Assembly: GCF_012641515.1 (NCBI RefSeq)
Contig: NZ_JABAHY010000001.1
Coordinates: 519,388-583,387 of the forward strand
DNA: 64,000 nucleotides
Source: Nesterenkonia sedimenti
GTDB lineage: Bacteria > Actinomycetota > Actinomycetes > Actinomycetales > Micrococcaceae
Direction of reading: 5' to 3'
Within the stretch, counting starts at the first letter, position 1; each line of letters opens with the position of its first letter. The notes beneath the pieces were generated by a model. It made no database searches, was not told the DNA's origin, and saw nothing but the letters and a program-made list of their open reading frames with translations. The position numbers and the translations under genes were made by a program. Positions 1 through 7,511 of this stretch are shown here, piece by piece.

Positions 1-1388
1 GAGTTGCGCTGGGGGGCTACCGAGAGCGCGAGGGCTCCCGGGGGCACATCCTTGCGGACTACCGCTCCGGCTCCGGTATAGGCGCCGTCGCCGACTTCCA
101 CTGGGGCGACGAAGACAGTATTGGAACTGGTGCGCACATGGGAGCCGATGACGGTGCGGTGCTTATTCTCGCCGTCGTAGTTTGCGGTGATGTTGCCGCA
201 GCCGATATTGGTGTACTCACCGATTTCGGCATCCCCGGCGTAGCCGAGGTGGCTGAGCTTGGAGCCGCGGCCGATGGTGACGTTCTTGGTCTCGTAGAAG
301 GCGCCGATCTTGCCCTCCTCCCCCAGGACTGTGCCAGGGCGGAGGTAGGTAAAGGGCCCGACCGTGGCATCGGCACCGATCCGGGCACCGGAGCCGTGGG
401 TGCGGGTGACGGTGGCATTCTCCCCCACCACCACATCGGTGAGGGTGGTATCAGGACCGACGACGGCGCCGCATTCGACATGGGTGCGCCCGTGCAGCTG
501 GGTGCCAGGCAGGATGGTGGTGTCCTCTTCCAGGATCACTGTGGCGTCGATCCAGGTGGTGGCGGGGTCGATGACCGTGGTGCCGTGGCGCATCTGCCAG
601 CGCACGATCCGCCGGTTGAGCTCAGCGCCCAGGGCTTGGAGCTGGATGCGGTCATTGGCGCCTTCGACCTGCCAGCGGTCCTTAGTGGAGACTGCGGCGA
701 CCCGGCGGCCTGCCGCCCGGGCGATGCCCAGCACATCGGTGAGGTATTTCTCCCCCTGGGCGTTATCGGTGGAGACCTCCGCCAGGGCCTCGGTGAGCAC
801 CTGGGCGTCGAAGGCGTAGATCCCGGAGTTGATCTCCTTGATCTCCTGCTGTTCGGCAGTGGCGTCCTTCTGCTCAACGATTCCGGTGACCGAGCCATCG
901 GCATCGCGCAGAATGCGTCCATAGCCGGTGGCGTCCTCGAGGATGGCGGTGAGCACGGTGACCGCATTGCCCTCGGTCTCGTGTGTGCTGACTAGTTTGC
1001 GCAGCAGATCGGTGGTCAGCAGCGGGACGTCACCATAGGTGACCACGACCGTGCCAGTTACCGGCAGGGCGTCCTGGGCGGCCAGCTGTTCGAGGCCGCA
1101 TTCCACAGCCCGGCCGGTGCCGGGGACCTCATCCTGGTCAGCGATGGTGATATCCACATCATGCCTCTCACCCCAGGCGGTGATGTGATCGGCGACCTTC
1201 TCCCGCTGGTGGCGGACCACAGCGACGAGGTGTTCGGGGTCGAGGTCCCGGGCTGCACCGAGGGCATGGCCGATCATGGAGACCCCGCAGAGGGTGTGCA
1301 GGATCTTGGGGGTGCGGGATTTCATCCGGGTGCCGGCCCCCGCCGCCAGGACGATGACTGCTGCGGGACGTACAGCACTCTCAGACAC
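1..1388 (-). CDS. glmU: Bifunctional UDP-GlcNAc pyrophosphorylase / glucosamine-1-phosphate acetyltransferase (3' end cut by the window)
   Basis: GlmU makes UDP-N-acetylglucosamine for peptidoglycan in the cytoplasm by acetylating glucosamine-1-phosphate and then uridylating it. The N-terminus reads VSESAVRPAAVIVLAAGAGT, followed by RMKSRTPKILH, which is the nucleotide-binding signature of the uridyltransferase domain. The last residues visible, LALSVAPQRN, are the end of the left-handed beta-helix acetyltransferase domain, so only the extreme C-terminal tail is missing. The GTG start is chosen because AGGAG lies 8 nt upstream. The gene follows tRNA-Gln on the same strand by 32 nt, so the tRNA and glmU may share a transcript. 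Confidence 0.95.
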   Translation of the reverse strand, partial: MSESAVRPAAVIVLAAGAGTRMKSRTPKILHTLCGVSMIGHALGAARDLDPEHLVAVVRHQREKVADHITAWGERHDVDITIADQDEVPGTGRAVECGLEQLAAQDALPVTGTVVVTYGDVPLLTTDLLRKLVSTHETEGNAVTVLTAILEDATGYGRILRDADGSVTGIVEQKDATAEQQEIKEINSGIYAFDAQVLTEALAEVSTDNAQGEKYLTDVLGIARAAGRRVAAVSTKDRWQVEGANDRIQLQALGAELNRRIVRWQMRHGTTVIDPATTWIDATVILEEDTTILPGTQLHGRTHVECGAVVGPDTTLTDVVVGENATVTRTHGSGARIGADATVGPFTYLRPGTVLGEEGKIGAFYETKNVTIGRGSKLSHLGYAGDAEIGEYTNIGCGNITANYDGENKHRTVIGSHVRTSSNTVFVAPVEVGDGAYTGAGAVVRKDVPPGALALSVAPQRN

Positions 1389-1420
1389 GTAAACGCTCCT
1401 GCATGGTCAGTGTTATTCCG

Positions 1421-1491
1421 CTCCGCCACCAGGACTCGAACCTGGACTCACGGTACCAAAAACCGGTGTGCTGCCATTACACCATGGCGGA
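1421..1491 (-). tRNA. tRNA-Gln (anticodon TTG)
   Basis: A 71-nt cloverleaf can be drawn. The acceptor arms TCCGCCA and TGGCGGA pair perfectly and the discriminator base is G. The D-stem is GTGT/GCAC. The anticodon loop TTTTGGT carries TTG. The T-arm contains GGTTCGAGTCC. The outermost pair of the anticodon stem is a C-T mismatch. CCA is not encoded. The gene lies just upstream of glmU on the same strand. Confidence 0.95.
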
Positions 1492-1570
1492 ATATTCAGC
1501 CCCACTAGGGTACCGCACACAGACTACCTGCGAGACGCGGTCTACAGAGCCACCCCAACGACCTATGTGA

Positions 1571-1654
1571 GCAACGAGCGATAGCGACGTTGCGACTTCA
1601 GGCGTGAAGTTCCGCGTTAGCGGAACGAGAGGCGAGCGGGGTTTCCCCGCCGCC
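1571..1654. repeat. Run of four adjacent small hairpins
   Basis: Four perfect inverted repeats follow one another: GCAACG/CGTTGC (1571-1593, 11-nt loop), ACTTCA-GGCG-TGAAGT (1595-1610), GTTCCGC-GTTA-GCGGAAC (1609-1626) and GCGGGG-TTT-CCCCGC (1636-1650, extended by GGCG/CGCC around a bulged A). They fill the space between the XRE regulator gene and tRNA-Gln, both on the minus strand. There is no T-run, so a classical terminator is not supported. A structured extragenic repeat or a small structured RNA would fit. Confidence 0.6.
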
Positions 1655-1663
1655 GGGACCAGC

Positions 1664-2194
1664 TCAGAACAGGTCCTTATGTTTGGTGAAGTGCTCCATT
1701 GCGGGGTGGCTGGGGCCGGTTCCGTAGGTGCTGAGGACCTCGGCAATCCGGGGGTAGTTGGCCGATAGCTGATCGGCGGCATCGCGCAGTTCTGCCCCGG
1801 AGGCCACTGCACGCAGCAGATTGCGGATACCGGCGACGACGGCGGCGTCGCTGGCTTGGTCTGCCATCAGCTGGGTGGTCCGCCCAATGGTGCCCTTGGA
1901 GTTCTTAATCTGCTCGAGCCGATCAGGCACATCATCGGCGCCGATCTGGCCGGAGGCCAGCTGGTCAGCGAGTTCGGTCAGCTGGTGCACCCTGGAGAGC
2001 ACGGCGGGGTTGCCGATTTTGACCCGGTGGGCGCTGTTGAGCTGGGAAAGCATAGGCGCTGAGATCCCGAGGATCGCGGCCAGCCCGGCCTGGTTCAGAC
2101 CGAAGGCCTGCCGGATCCGGTCGAAGGTCTCGTTCAGCGGCTCCCCATAGGCCGCCCGCTGGGCTTCCCTATTGGCCTCTACCGGGTCACTCAT
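1664..2194 (-). CDS. XRE-type helix-turn-helix DNA-binding protein
   Basis: This is a 176-residue cytoplasmic DNA-binding protein. The helix-turn-helix lies near residues 20-50, with LNQAGLAAILGISAPMLSQL giving the two helices and turn. The rest is helical and polar, without a recognised ligand domain. The ATG start is set by AAAGGAG 10 nt upstream; a longer frame exists but has no ribosome-binding site. The gene diverges from the vWA gene across 152 bp that contain a strong promoter and a palindrome, so local control of the vWA module is plausible but unproven. Confidence 0.8.
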   Translation of the reverse strand: MSDPVEANREAQRAAYGEPLNETFDRIRQAFGLNQAGLAAILGISAPMLSQLNSAHRVKIGNPAVLSRVHQLTELADQLASGQIGADDVPDRLEQIKNSKGTIGRTTQLMADQASDAAVVAGIRNLLRAVASGAELRDAADQLSANYPRIAEVLSTYGTGPSHPAMEHFTKHKDLF

Positions 2195-2250
2195 GATCAG
2201 ATCACTCCTTTGCGAATCCTTTGCTGCCGTAAATCCTACACGCAATATGC

Positions 2251-2279
2251 TTGACTTTGCTCCTGCAACCTCATAGATT
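2251..2279 (+). promoter_or_regulatory. Sigma-A-type promoter of the vWA gene
   Basis: TTGACT (2251-2256) and TAGATT (2274-2279) are separated by exactly 17 nt. This is the best -35/-10 pair I see in the window. Transcription would begin near 2286, about 60 nt before the vWA start codon. Confidence 0.75.
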
Positions 2280-2291
2280 TGCTTATGCAAA
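2278..2291. promoter_or_regulatory. Palindrome over the vWA transcription start
   Basis: TTTGC-TTAT-GCAAA is a perfect 5-bp inverted repeat that overlaps the end of the -10 box and the predicted +1. That is a classic repressor position. The divergent XRE regulator is the obvious candidate ligand, by inference only. Confidence 0.45.
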
Positions 2292-2346
2292 CACAGGCAG
2301 GGGTCCTGCTGCGGGATCCGTCACCTTGATACGAGGAAAGACAGAT

Positions 2347-4518
2347 ATGCAAAAGCACAAAGCTTCACTGGGGTACAGCACCCACCCTCTTCGCACGTTC
2401 ACCGGTGCCGGACTGGCGGCTCTGATGATTGCCGGGTTCGCACCTGCGGCTGCTGCGGATCAGGAGGAGCCCGAGGAGGTCGAGGAGGCCGGAGCCTCCG
2501 ATGAGCTCGACCAGCCCGAGATGGAGGATGCCGAACTCCTGCTGGTGATGGACGCCTCCGGTTCCATGAGCGCCGATGACGCCGGCGGCCAGACTCGGAT
2601 CGCTGCCGCCAAGGAGGCGCTGACCGGAGTGGTGGACTCCCTGGGTGATGACCAGGAGGTGGGCCTGCGCATCTTCTCCGGAGAGGTCACCGACTCCGGC
2701 CACCCGGACGCCTGCGAGGACTCCCACCTCGCGGTGGATATCGGCACCGATAACCGCGATGAGCTCGCCGGGGCCATTGATGACTACGACGCCGTCGGAG
2801 CCATGACACCCCTGGCCCACGCCCTGGAAGAGGCCGCCGAGGACTTCGACGGTGATGGGCCCCGGACCATCGTGCTGGTCTCCGATGGTGAGGAGAACTG
2901 CGATCCTGAACCCTGTGAGGCCGCCCAGGCGATTGCCGATCAGGGTATCGACCTGCAGGTGCACACCGTCGGTTTCAATATTGATGAAGAGGACTCCGAT
3001 GCCGCTGTGGCCCGCGAGCAGCTGCAGTGCATTGCCAATGCCGGCGGTGGGGACTACTACGACGCCAATGACGCTGAAAGCCTCTCGGTGGTTCTGGAGC
3101 GGCTTTCCCTGCGAGCCTTTGAACCCTTCCAGCTGGAGGGTGAGGAGGTCGAAGGGGCAACTCACTTCGCCGATGACCGGCCGGTGCTGGAACCCGGTGG
3201 GCAGTATTTGGACACTATCCACCCGGATAACCGGTACTACACCATCCCCCGCACGATGGAGGGCTCGACCCTGCATGTGGGTGTCACGACCCTTCGCGAT
3301 CTCGACAGCGACCGGGCCTTCAGCCATATCAAGGCCAATCTCGGCACCAGTGAATGGGACGGCAATGACTCCGGTGGGTCGCGGACCGGAATGTGTGAAT
3401 GGGTCTACCTCACTGAATCCACCCGCGCCCGTGCCGTGATGGCCCGCACCGGGGGTCTGACCTCGGTGCCGGATCCCGGTGGCACTCATGAGGACTGCGG
3501 TTCTGATGACGAGATGATCCTCTCGGTGGAACTGCAGGAGGATGACGAGGCCTATGCGGGCAAGCCCTTCGAGATTGTGGTCTGGGAGGAGCCCCCGGCA
3601 GAGAACGCCGAGGAGCTGCCTGAGCGCTACTCCGACAATATCGGCTCGGTCGAATGGCACGATATGGAACTGGATGAGCGCAGCGAGAACGAGGTGCTGG
3701 GCGGTAACTCCTTCAATAACGCAACCCCTCTGGACCCCGGGGAGACCTATGCCGGGACCTCCCTTCTCGGTGAGACCCAGGTCTTCCGGGTGCCGGTGGA
3801 CTGGGGCGAGCAGCTGCAGGTGGAGCTGCTCTTCCCCGAGGATGCTGATGTGCCCAGCCCCCTTGGCATCGGCGGCAGCGAGCTGCAGGTCATCAACCCC
3901 CACCGCGGGGATGTGGTGCCCAACCAGTCCAGCGCGAATCACCCGCACCGGGTCTGGGATATCAACTTCGCCCAGGGCGGCCGGCAGACCGCCCAGGTGC
4001 AGACCTATCCGGTGCAGTACAACAATCGCACCCCCAATAACTACGGCCGCACTGCTCCCGGTGATACCGCCGTGGCCGGGGACTACTACGTAGTGGTCAA
4101 TGTGGGTGAGTACTCCGATCCCAATGTCAGCACCCAACTGCCCTTCTACCTCCACGTCGAGACCTTCTCCGATGGTTCCACCGGCGAGGTTGAGCCGGTC
4201 TACGCCGAGACCACCGGCGGCCAGAGCGAGGACGGCAGCTGCGTTCCGCCCGAGGAGGATGAGGAGGAGGCCGGCGTCGGCTGTGTTGCCCCGCCTGAGG
4301 AAGAGGATGAGGACGACGGCGCCGATGAGGCCTCTGCCGAGGCGCAGACAGCCGGCACCGGAACCGAATCCGAGGATCCGGCTCCCTCCGAGGCCGCTGA
4401 TGAGGAGGACAGCTTCTTCTCCTCAACCACAGGCCTCATTGTGGGGCTCAGCGCCTTCGCCATGCTGCTGCTGACCGCCGGTGGACTCGTGCTGGCCCGC
4501 GCCCTGCGGAAATCCTGA
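2347..4518 (+). CDS. Secreted, C-terminally membrane-anchored von Willebrand factor A protein
   Basis: The protein has 723 residues. An N-terminal signal peptide (about residues 15-37, ending FAPAAAA) is followed by an acidic linker and a vWA domain with an intact metal-ion adhesion site, DASGSMS at residues 69-75. After the vWA domain comes a long beta-rich region shared with the protein encoded at 4772-6136; both carry RTME-x-STLHVG. The tail is very acidic and ends in one membrane helix plus ARALRKS, so the bulk faces outside. The ATG start has a GAGGAAAG ribosome-binding site. vWA domains mediate metal-dependent protein binding; the ligand is unknown. Confidence 0.88.
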   Translation: MQKHKASLGYSTHPLRTFTGAGLAALMIAGFAPAAAADQEEPEEVEEAGASDELDQPEMEDAELLLVMDASGSMSADDAGGQTRIAAAKEALTGVVDSLGDDQEVGLRIFSGEVTDSGHPDACEDSHLAVDIGTDNRDELAGAIDDYDAVGAMTPLAHALEEAAEDFDGDGPRTIVLVSDGEENCDPEPCEAAQAIADQGIDLQVHTVGFNIDEEDSDAAVAREQLQCIANAGGGDYYDANDAESLSVVLERLSLRAFEPFQLEGEEVEGATHFADDRPVLEPGGQYLDTIHPDNRYYTIPRTMEGSTLHVGVTTLRDLDSDRAFSHIKANLGTSEWDGNDSGGSRTGMCEWVYLTESTRARAVMARTGGLTSVPDPGGTHEDCGSDDEMILSVELQEDDEAYAGKPFEIVVWEEPPAENAEELPERYSDNIGSVEWHDMELDERSENEVLGGNSFNNATPLDPGETYAGTSLLGETQVFRVPVDWGEQLQVELLFPEDADVPSPLGIGGSELQVINPHRGDVVPNQSSANHPHRVWDINFAQGGRQTAQVQTYPVQYNNRTPNNYGRTAPGDTAVAGDYYVVVNVGEYSDPNVSTQLPFYLHVETFSDGSTGEVEPVYAETTGGQSEDGSCVPPEEDEEEAGVGCVAPPEEEDEDDGADEASAEAQTAGTGTESEDPAPSEAADEEDSFFSSTTGLIVGLSAFAMLLLTAGGLVLARALRKS

Positions 4519-4528
4519 AGGTGAAGTC

Positions 4529-4702
4529 ATGGCAGATTCCGCCGAACAGCAGACCTGGGCGGTCCAGGCCCCGGTGAAAACTCTGATCGGTATGCTCCTG
4601 GTCGGGCTCTTGGTGGTGGGCCTGATGCCCACCGCCAAGGCCGGGGCCGGCAGTCATACCCAGTCCGAGGAAGTAACCCAAATGGAGGACAGGGCTGACT
4701 GA
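4529..4702 (+). CDS. Small single-pass membrane protein
   Basis: This 57-residue protein has one hydrophobic stretch (LIGMLLVGLLVVGLMP) flanked by short polar ends. It begins 11 nt after the vWA gene, with GAAGGTGA as a ribosome-binding site. It lies between two genes that share a domain, so it is probably co-translated with them. It resembles no family I know. It could be a membrane partner of the flanking ectodomain proteins. Confidence 0.6.
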   Translation: MADSAEQQTWAVQAPVKTLIGMLLVGLLVVGLMPTAKAGAGSHTQSEEVTQMEDRAD

Positions 4703-4771
4703 CGAGTACTCTGGTGACTGCACTGATCACCGCACCGCATGGGAACTGCAGAGGCCGAGGACGGAGAACTG

Positions 4772-6136
4772 ATGACTTTGCCGCAGAGCTCCCTTATGTC
4801 TCCCCTGAGGGCGCTCGCCGGTTTTGCAGCAGTAGCCGGGCTGGTGACGGCTTCCTCCTCCCCTGCACTGGCGGTATGGGCGATGGATGACACCGAGGAG
4901 GAGACCTCGGAGGTTCCAGAGGGTGTTGAGCGGGTGGAATCGGGCACCAACCAGGACAGCGCTCCCCTCCTGGAACCGGGGAATCGGTATATCTCCAATT
5001 TCGAGCAGGACAATATGTTCTTCCGGGTCTCGCGGACCATGGAGAACTCCACCCTGCATGTGGGCCTGGCCTATACCGATCCTGAAGGCGATATGCTCAC
5101 CAATGCCACCCTGGAGCTGAGCACCTTCGACGGCAGTTCCTGCGACTCCTCGGATCTCGGCTGGGAGGCCTCCCCCGCCGGTTATCTGCAGCGCGGAGCG
5201 CAGGTGCTGGCCACCCCGGACCAGGACCCCGATCGGTATAACGCAGTTCCAGAATGCGGTTCCCTAGATCAGCTGCTGCTCTCAGTCCAGCCCGAGGGCG
5301 ATGAATTCTCCGGCCGGGACTTCGAACTGGTGGTCAGCGAGGAACCGGATCCCACCAATGGGGATCAGCTGCGGTCCTCCTTCGATGACGACCGCAATCA
5401 CTGGGGTGATGACGGCCTGGAGTGGTTCACGATGGAACGCGACCGGGATGCCAATAACCCCATCGAGCCCGGCAGCTCCATCTATAACGCTCCCCTGTTG
5501 GAGACCGGGACCACCTATGACGCACAGCTGCAGCCCGGAGAAGCGCATATCTACCGGGTCGAGGCCGACTGGAATGACCAGATTCAGGCTGAGGTCTTCT
5601 TCCCCGAACCGGCCAGTGAGCTCTCCGATGAACTCGAGCGCAGCTGGGCTGAGGCTCAGGTCTCGATCATCAGCCCCTATTACGGATCGACGATGCCCGG
5701 CAGCAACCGGGCCTCAGATGAGCAGAACCTCTCTGCCACTATCGACGAAACCCACGCCACAACCCTGCGGGCCCAGTCCTATCCGGTGACCTGGACCGGC
5801 CGGTTCGCCTCCAGCGCCGGGGATAATGCCCGCAATGCCTCCGTCCCCGGGGAGTACTTCGTGCTGGTGGCTATGGACCCCGATGTCGGGGAGAGCTCGC
5901 TGAATGTCCCCTACCGGCTGACCACCGGAGTCTTCGAAGGCGCCAATGAGCCGCTGCCTGAGTATGACGAGGAACCGGTGGAGCCCGAAGCTGCCGGTGA
6001 ACAGGCCCAGGACGGCGTAGACGCCTCAGGCAGTTTCGGTACGTATCACTGGCTGGCCCTGGGGCTCGGCGCCCTGGGTGTGGGCCTGATTGCCTTCGGC
6101 GGGGTCTCCCTGCTGAAGGGTCTGCGCCGGCGCTGA
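4772..6136 (+). CDS. Membrane-anchored ectodomain protein, paralog of the vWA protein's C-terminal half
   Basis: The 454-residue product has a signal peptide (about residues 8-32), a beta-rich ectodomain, an acidic linker and a C-terminal helix ending LLKGLRRR. It has no vWA domain. Its ectodomain aligns with the second half of the upstream vWA protein: RTMENSTLHVG versus RTMEGSTLHVG, FELVVSEEP versus FEIVVWEEP, and a shared xYRVxxDWxxQxQxEVxFP pattern. This is tandem duplication with loss (or gain) of the vWA head. The start follows GGAG by 7 nt. The fold looks like paired jelly-roll domains, which is inference. Confidence 0.85.
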   Translation: MTLPQSSLMSPLRALAGFAAVAGLVTASSSPALAVWAMDDTEEETSEVPEGVERVESGTNQDSAPLLEPGNRYISNFEQDNMFFRVSRTMENSTLHVGLAYTDPEGDMLTNATLELSTFDGSSCDSSDLGWEASPAGYLQRGAQVLATPDQDPDRYNAVPECGSLDQLLLSVQPEGDEFSGRDFELVVSEEPDPTNGDQLRSSFDDDRNHWGDDGLEWFTMERDRDANNPIEPGSSIYNAPLLETGTTYDAQLQPGEAHIYRVEADWNDQIQAEVFFPEPASELSDELERSWAEAQVSIISPYYGSTMPGSNRASDEQNLSATIDETHATTLRAQSYPVTWTGRFASSAGDNARNASVPGEYFVLVAMDPDVGESSLNVPYRLTTGVFEGANEPLPEYDEEPVEPEAAGEQAQDGVDASGSFGTYHWLALGLGALGVGLIAFGGVSLLKGLRRR

Positions 6137-6150
6137 TTAAGCCCGGGCGG

Positions 6151-7482
6151 CTAGTCCAGGGCGAGGAACAGCACTGCTGCGATGGTGACAAAGCCCAGGC
6201 CGAAGAGGATCATCGCCACGGCCAGGCCCTGTCCCCGTTTGGGCTGATGGCGAGACCGGCGGGTGGCCGCCGGTGCTGCCGGTGCAGCCGCAGTGGGACT
6301 ATAGGCAGCGTAGTTATGCTGGGTCTCCGCCTCTCGGAATGGTGATTCCGTTGTGGCGTACGGCGCCGCCTCGGCACCCTGGTAACCGGGGTTCTGATAG
6401 GCGTGGCTGGGTACTGTCTGCGGCTCGTTCACACCCAGCTGGGGTACTGGGGCATAACTCTGCTCGGCAAGTGCATTGGTGGAGGGTGAGGCTGGTGTGC
6501 CCGGGGAGACCGGTGGCGGAGGTGTCGTATTGGCGCCCATCAATACGGTGGGCACCTCGGCGGGCACCTCCTCGGGATCCGGCTGCGCCTCGGCAGTCTC
6601 GCCCAGGGGTCCGGAATCGCCCCAGCCATCCGGCAGCGGCGGGATATGTTCGAAGACTTCGACCTCGCCCAGGACCTCCTGGGCAGAGGATGCGTAGACC
6701 AGGCCGGTCTCACGCAGGGCCGCCCGGGCGTGGGAGGCCGTTCCGTAGCGGTCGGTGATCTGGGGGCGGGTAAGCCGGTCGATGACCCCGATCAGCTCGC
6801 CCGGGACTGGGTCCGGTCGTTCGGCGAGATGGATGGCCTCGGCCGCATCGGTATCGGTTACCGGGGAGAGCCCGGTGAGCATCTCCACTGCACACATACC
6901 GGCTGCGTAGAGATCTGCCCGGGAATCGGGCTGCCAGCCCTGGTGCAGGCATTCCGGGGCCACATAGCCGGGGGTGCCCATGGCGTAGGGGCCCTGGGTC
7001 AGGCGTGGGGCGTCGTCGCCGGCTGCGATGCCGAAATCGCCCAGCCAGAGCCTGGGCATCCGATCTCCGGTGGCATCGAGCATGAGATTGGCCGGTTTCA
7101 CATCCCGGTGCACGATGCGTTCGGCGTGGATGGCCTCCAGTGCCGCCAGCAGCTGGTCTAAGAGAACGGCGGTCAACCGCACTGGCAGGGGGCCGAAGTC
7201 GCTGACCAATGTTGCCACCGAGCCGCCGCGGACAATGGGCATGGTGAACAGGACTTTCTCGTCCTCCCCTGCCCAGCCGGTTGGGGCCAGCACATGCGGA
7301 TGGTCCAGTCGCATGGACTGTTCCCGCATGAAGCGCAGCAGGGAGGATGCGTCCACCTGGCGCAGGACCTTCGCTGCCACATAGTGCTGGCGTTTGCGGT
7401 CCCAGGCGCGCCAGACCACGCCGGCCCCGCCCTCGCCGAGGGGGTCGACTAATTCGTAGCGTCCAGCGAAAACATCACCCAT
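6151..7482 (-). CDS. Transmembrane serine/threonine protein kinase
   Basis: The 443-residue protein carries a Hanks-type kinase domain over residues 1-270, with glycine loop GEGGAGVV, ATP-binding Lys38 (VAAKVL), catalytic HRDVKPAN (Asp127, Asn132) and DFG at 149-151. A Pro/Thr/Ala-rich linker leads to a single C-terminal helix, and almost nothing follows it outside, so unlike PknB there are no PASTA sensor domains. It is convergent with the vWA module, 14 bp apart, suggesting functional linkage. A TAGGGT box lies 8 nt before the ATG, so the gene may be leaderless. Confidence 0.93.
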   Translation of the reverse strand: MGDVFAGRYELVDPLGEGGAGVVWRAWDRKRQHYVAAKVLRQVDASSLLRFMREQSMRLDHPHVLAPTGWAGEDEKVLFTMPIVRGGSVATLVSDFGPLPVRLTAVLLDQLLAALEAIHAERIVHRDVKPANLMLDATGDRMPRLWLGDFGIAAGDDAPRLTQGPYAMGTPGYVAPECLHQGWQPDSRADLYAAGMCAVEMLTGLSPVTDTDAAEAIHLAERPDPVPGELIGVIDRLTRPQITDRYGTASHARAALRETGLVYASSAQEVLGEVEVFEHIPPLPDGWGDSGPLGETAEAQPDPEEVPAEVPTVLMGANTTPPPPVSPGTPASPSTNALAEQSYAPVPQLGVNEPQTVPSHAYQNPGYQGAEAAPYATTESPFREAETQHNYAAYSPTAAAPAAPAATRRSRHQPKRGQGLAVAMILFGLGFVTIAAVLFLALD

Positions 7483-7488
7483 TGGTAG

Positions 7489-7509
7489 CCACCCTATACA
7501 TAAGGGTGG
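7489..7509. promoter_or_regulatory. Palindrome with an AT-rich centre upstream of the kinase gene
   Basis: CCACCCT and AGGGTGG flank ATACATA. On the minus strand the centre and right arm contain the kinase gene's candidate -10 element. The site could be an operator, or a hairpin that ends transcription of the decayed gene upstream. No T-run follows it. Confidence 0.45.
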
Positions 7510-7511
7510 GG

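Noticed and set aside
138..995. Plus-strand open frame opposite glmU
   Set aside because: The minus strand encodes an unmistakable GlmU; the plus-strand product is low-complexity Gly/Asp/Val, typical of an antisense shadow.
1595..1654. Intrinsic terminator after the XRE regulator gene
   Set aside because: The hairpins are strong, but no T-run follows on either strand, so I list them as structured repeats.
2365..4155. Open frame of 596 codons on the minus strand opposite the vWA gene
   Set aside because: It is a shadow of the vWA gene in GC-rich DNA. The translation has no domain, lacks a ribosome-binding site, and the plus-strand protein has a signal peptide, a MIDAS motif and a paralog.
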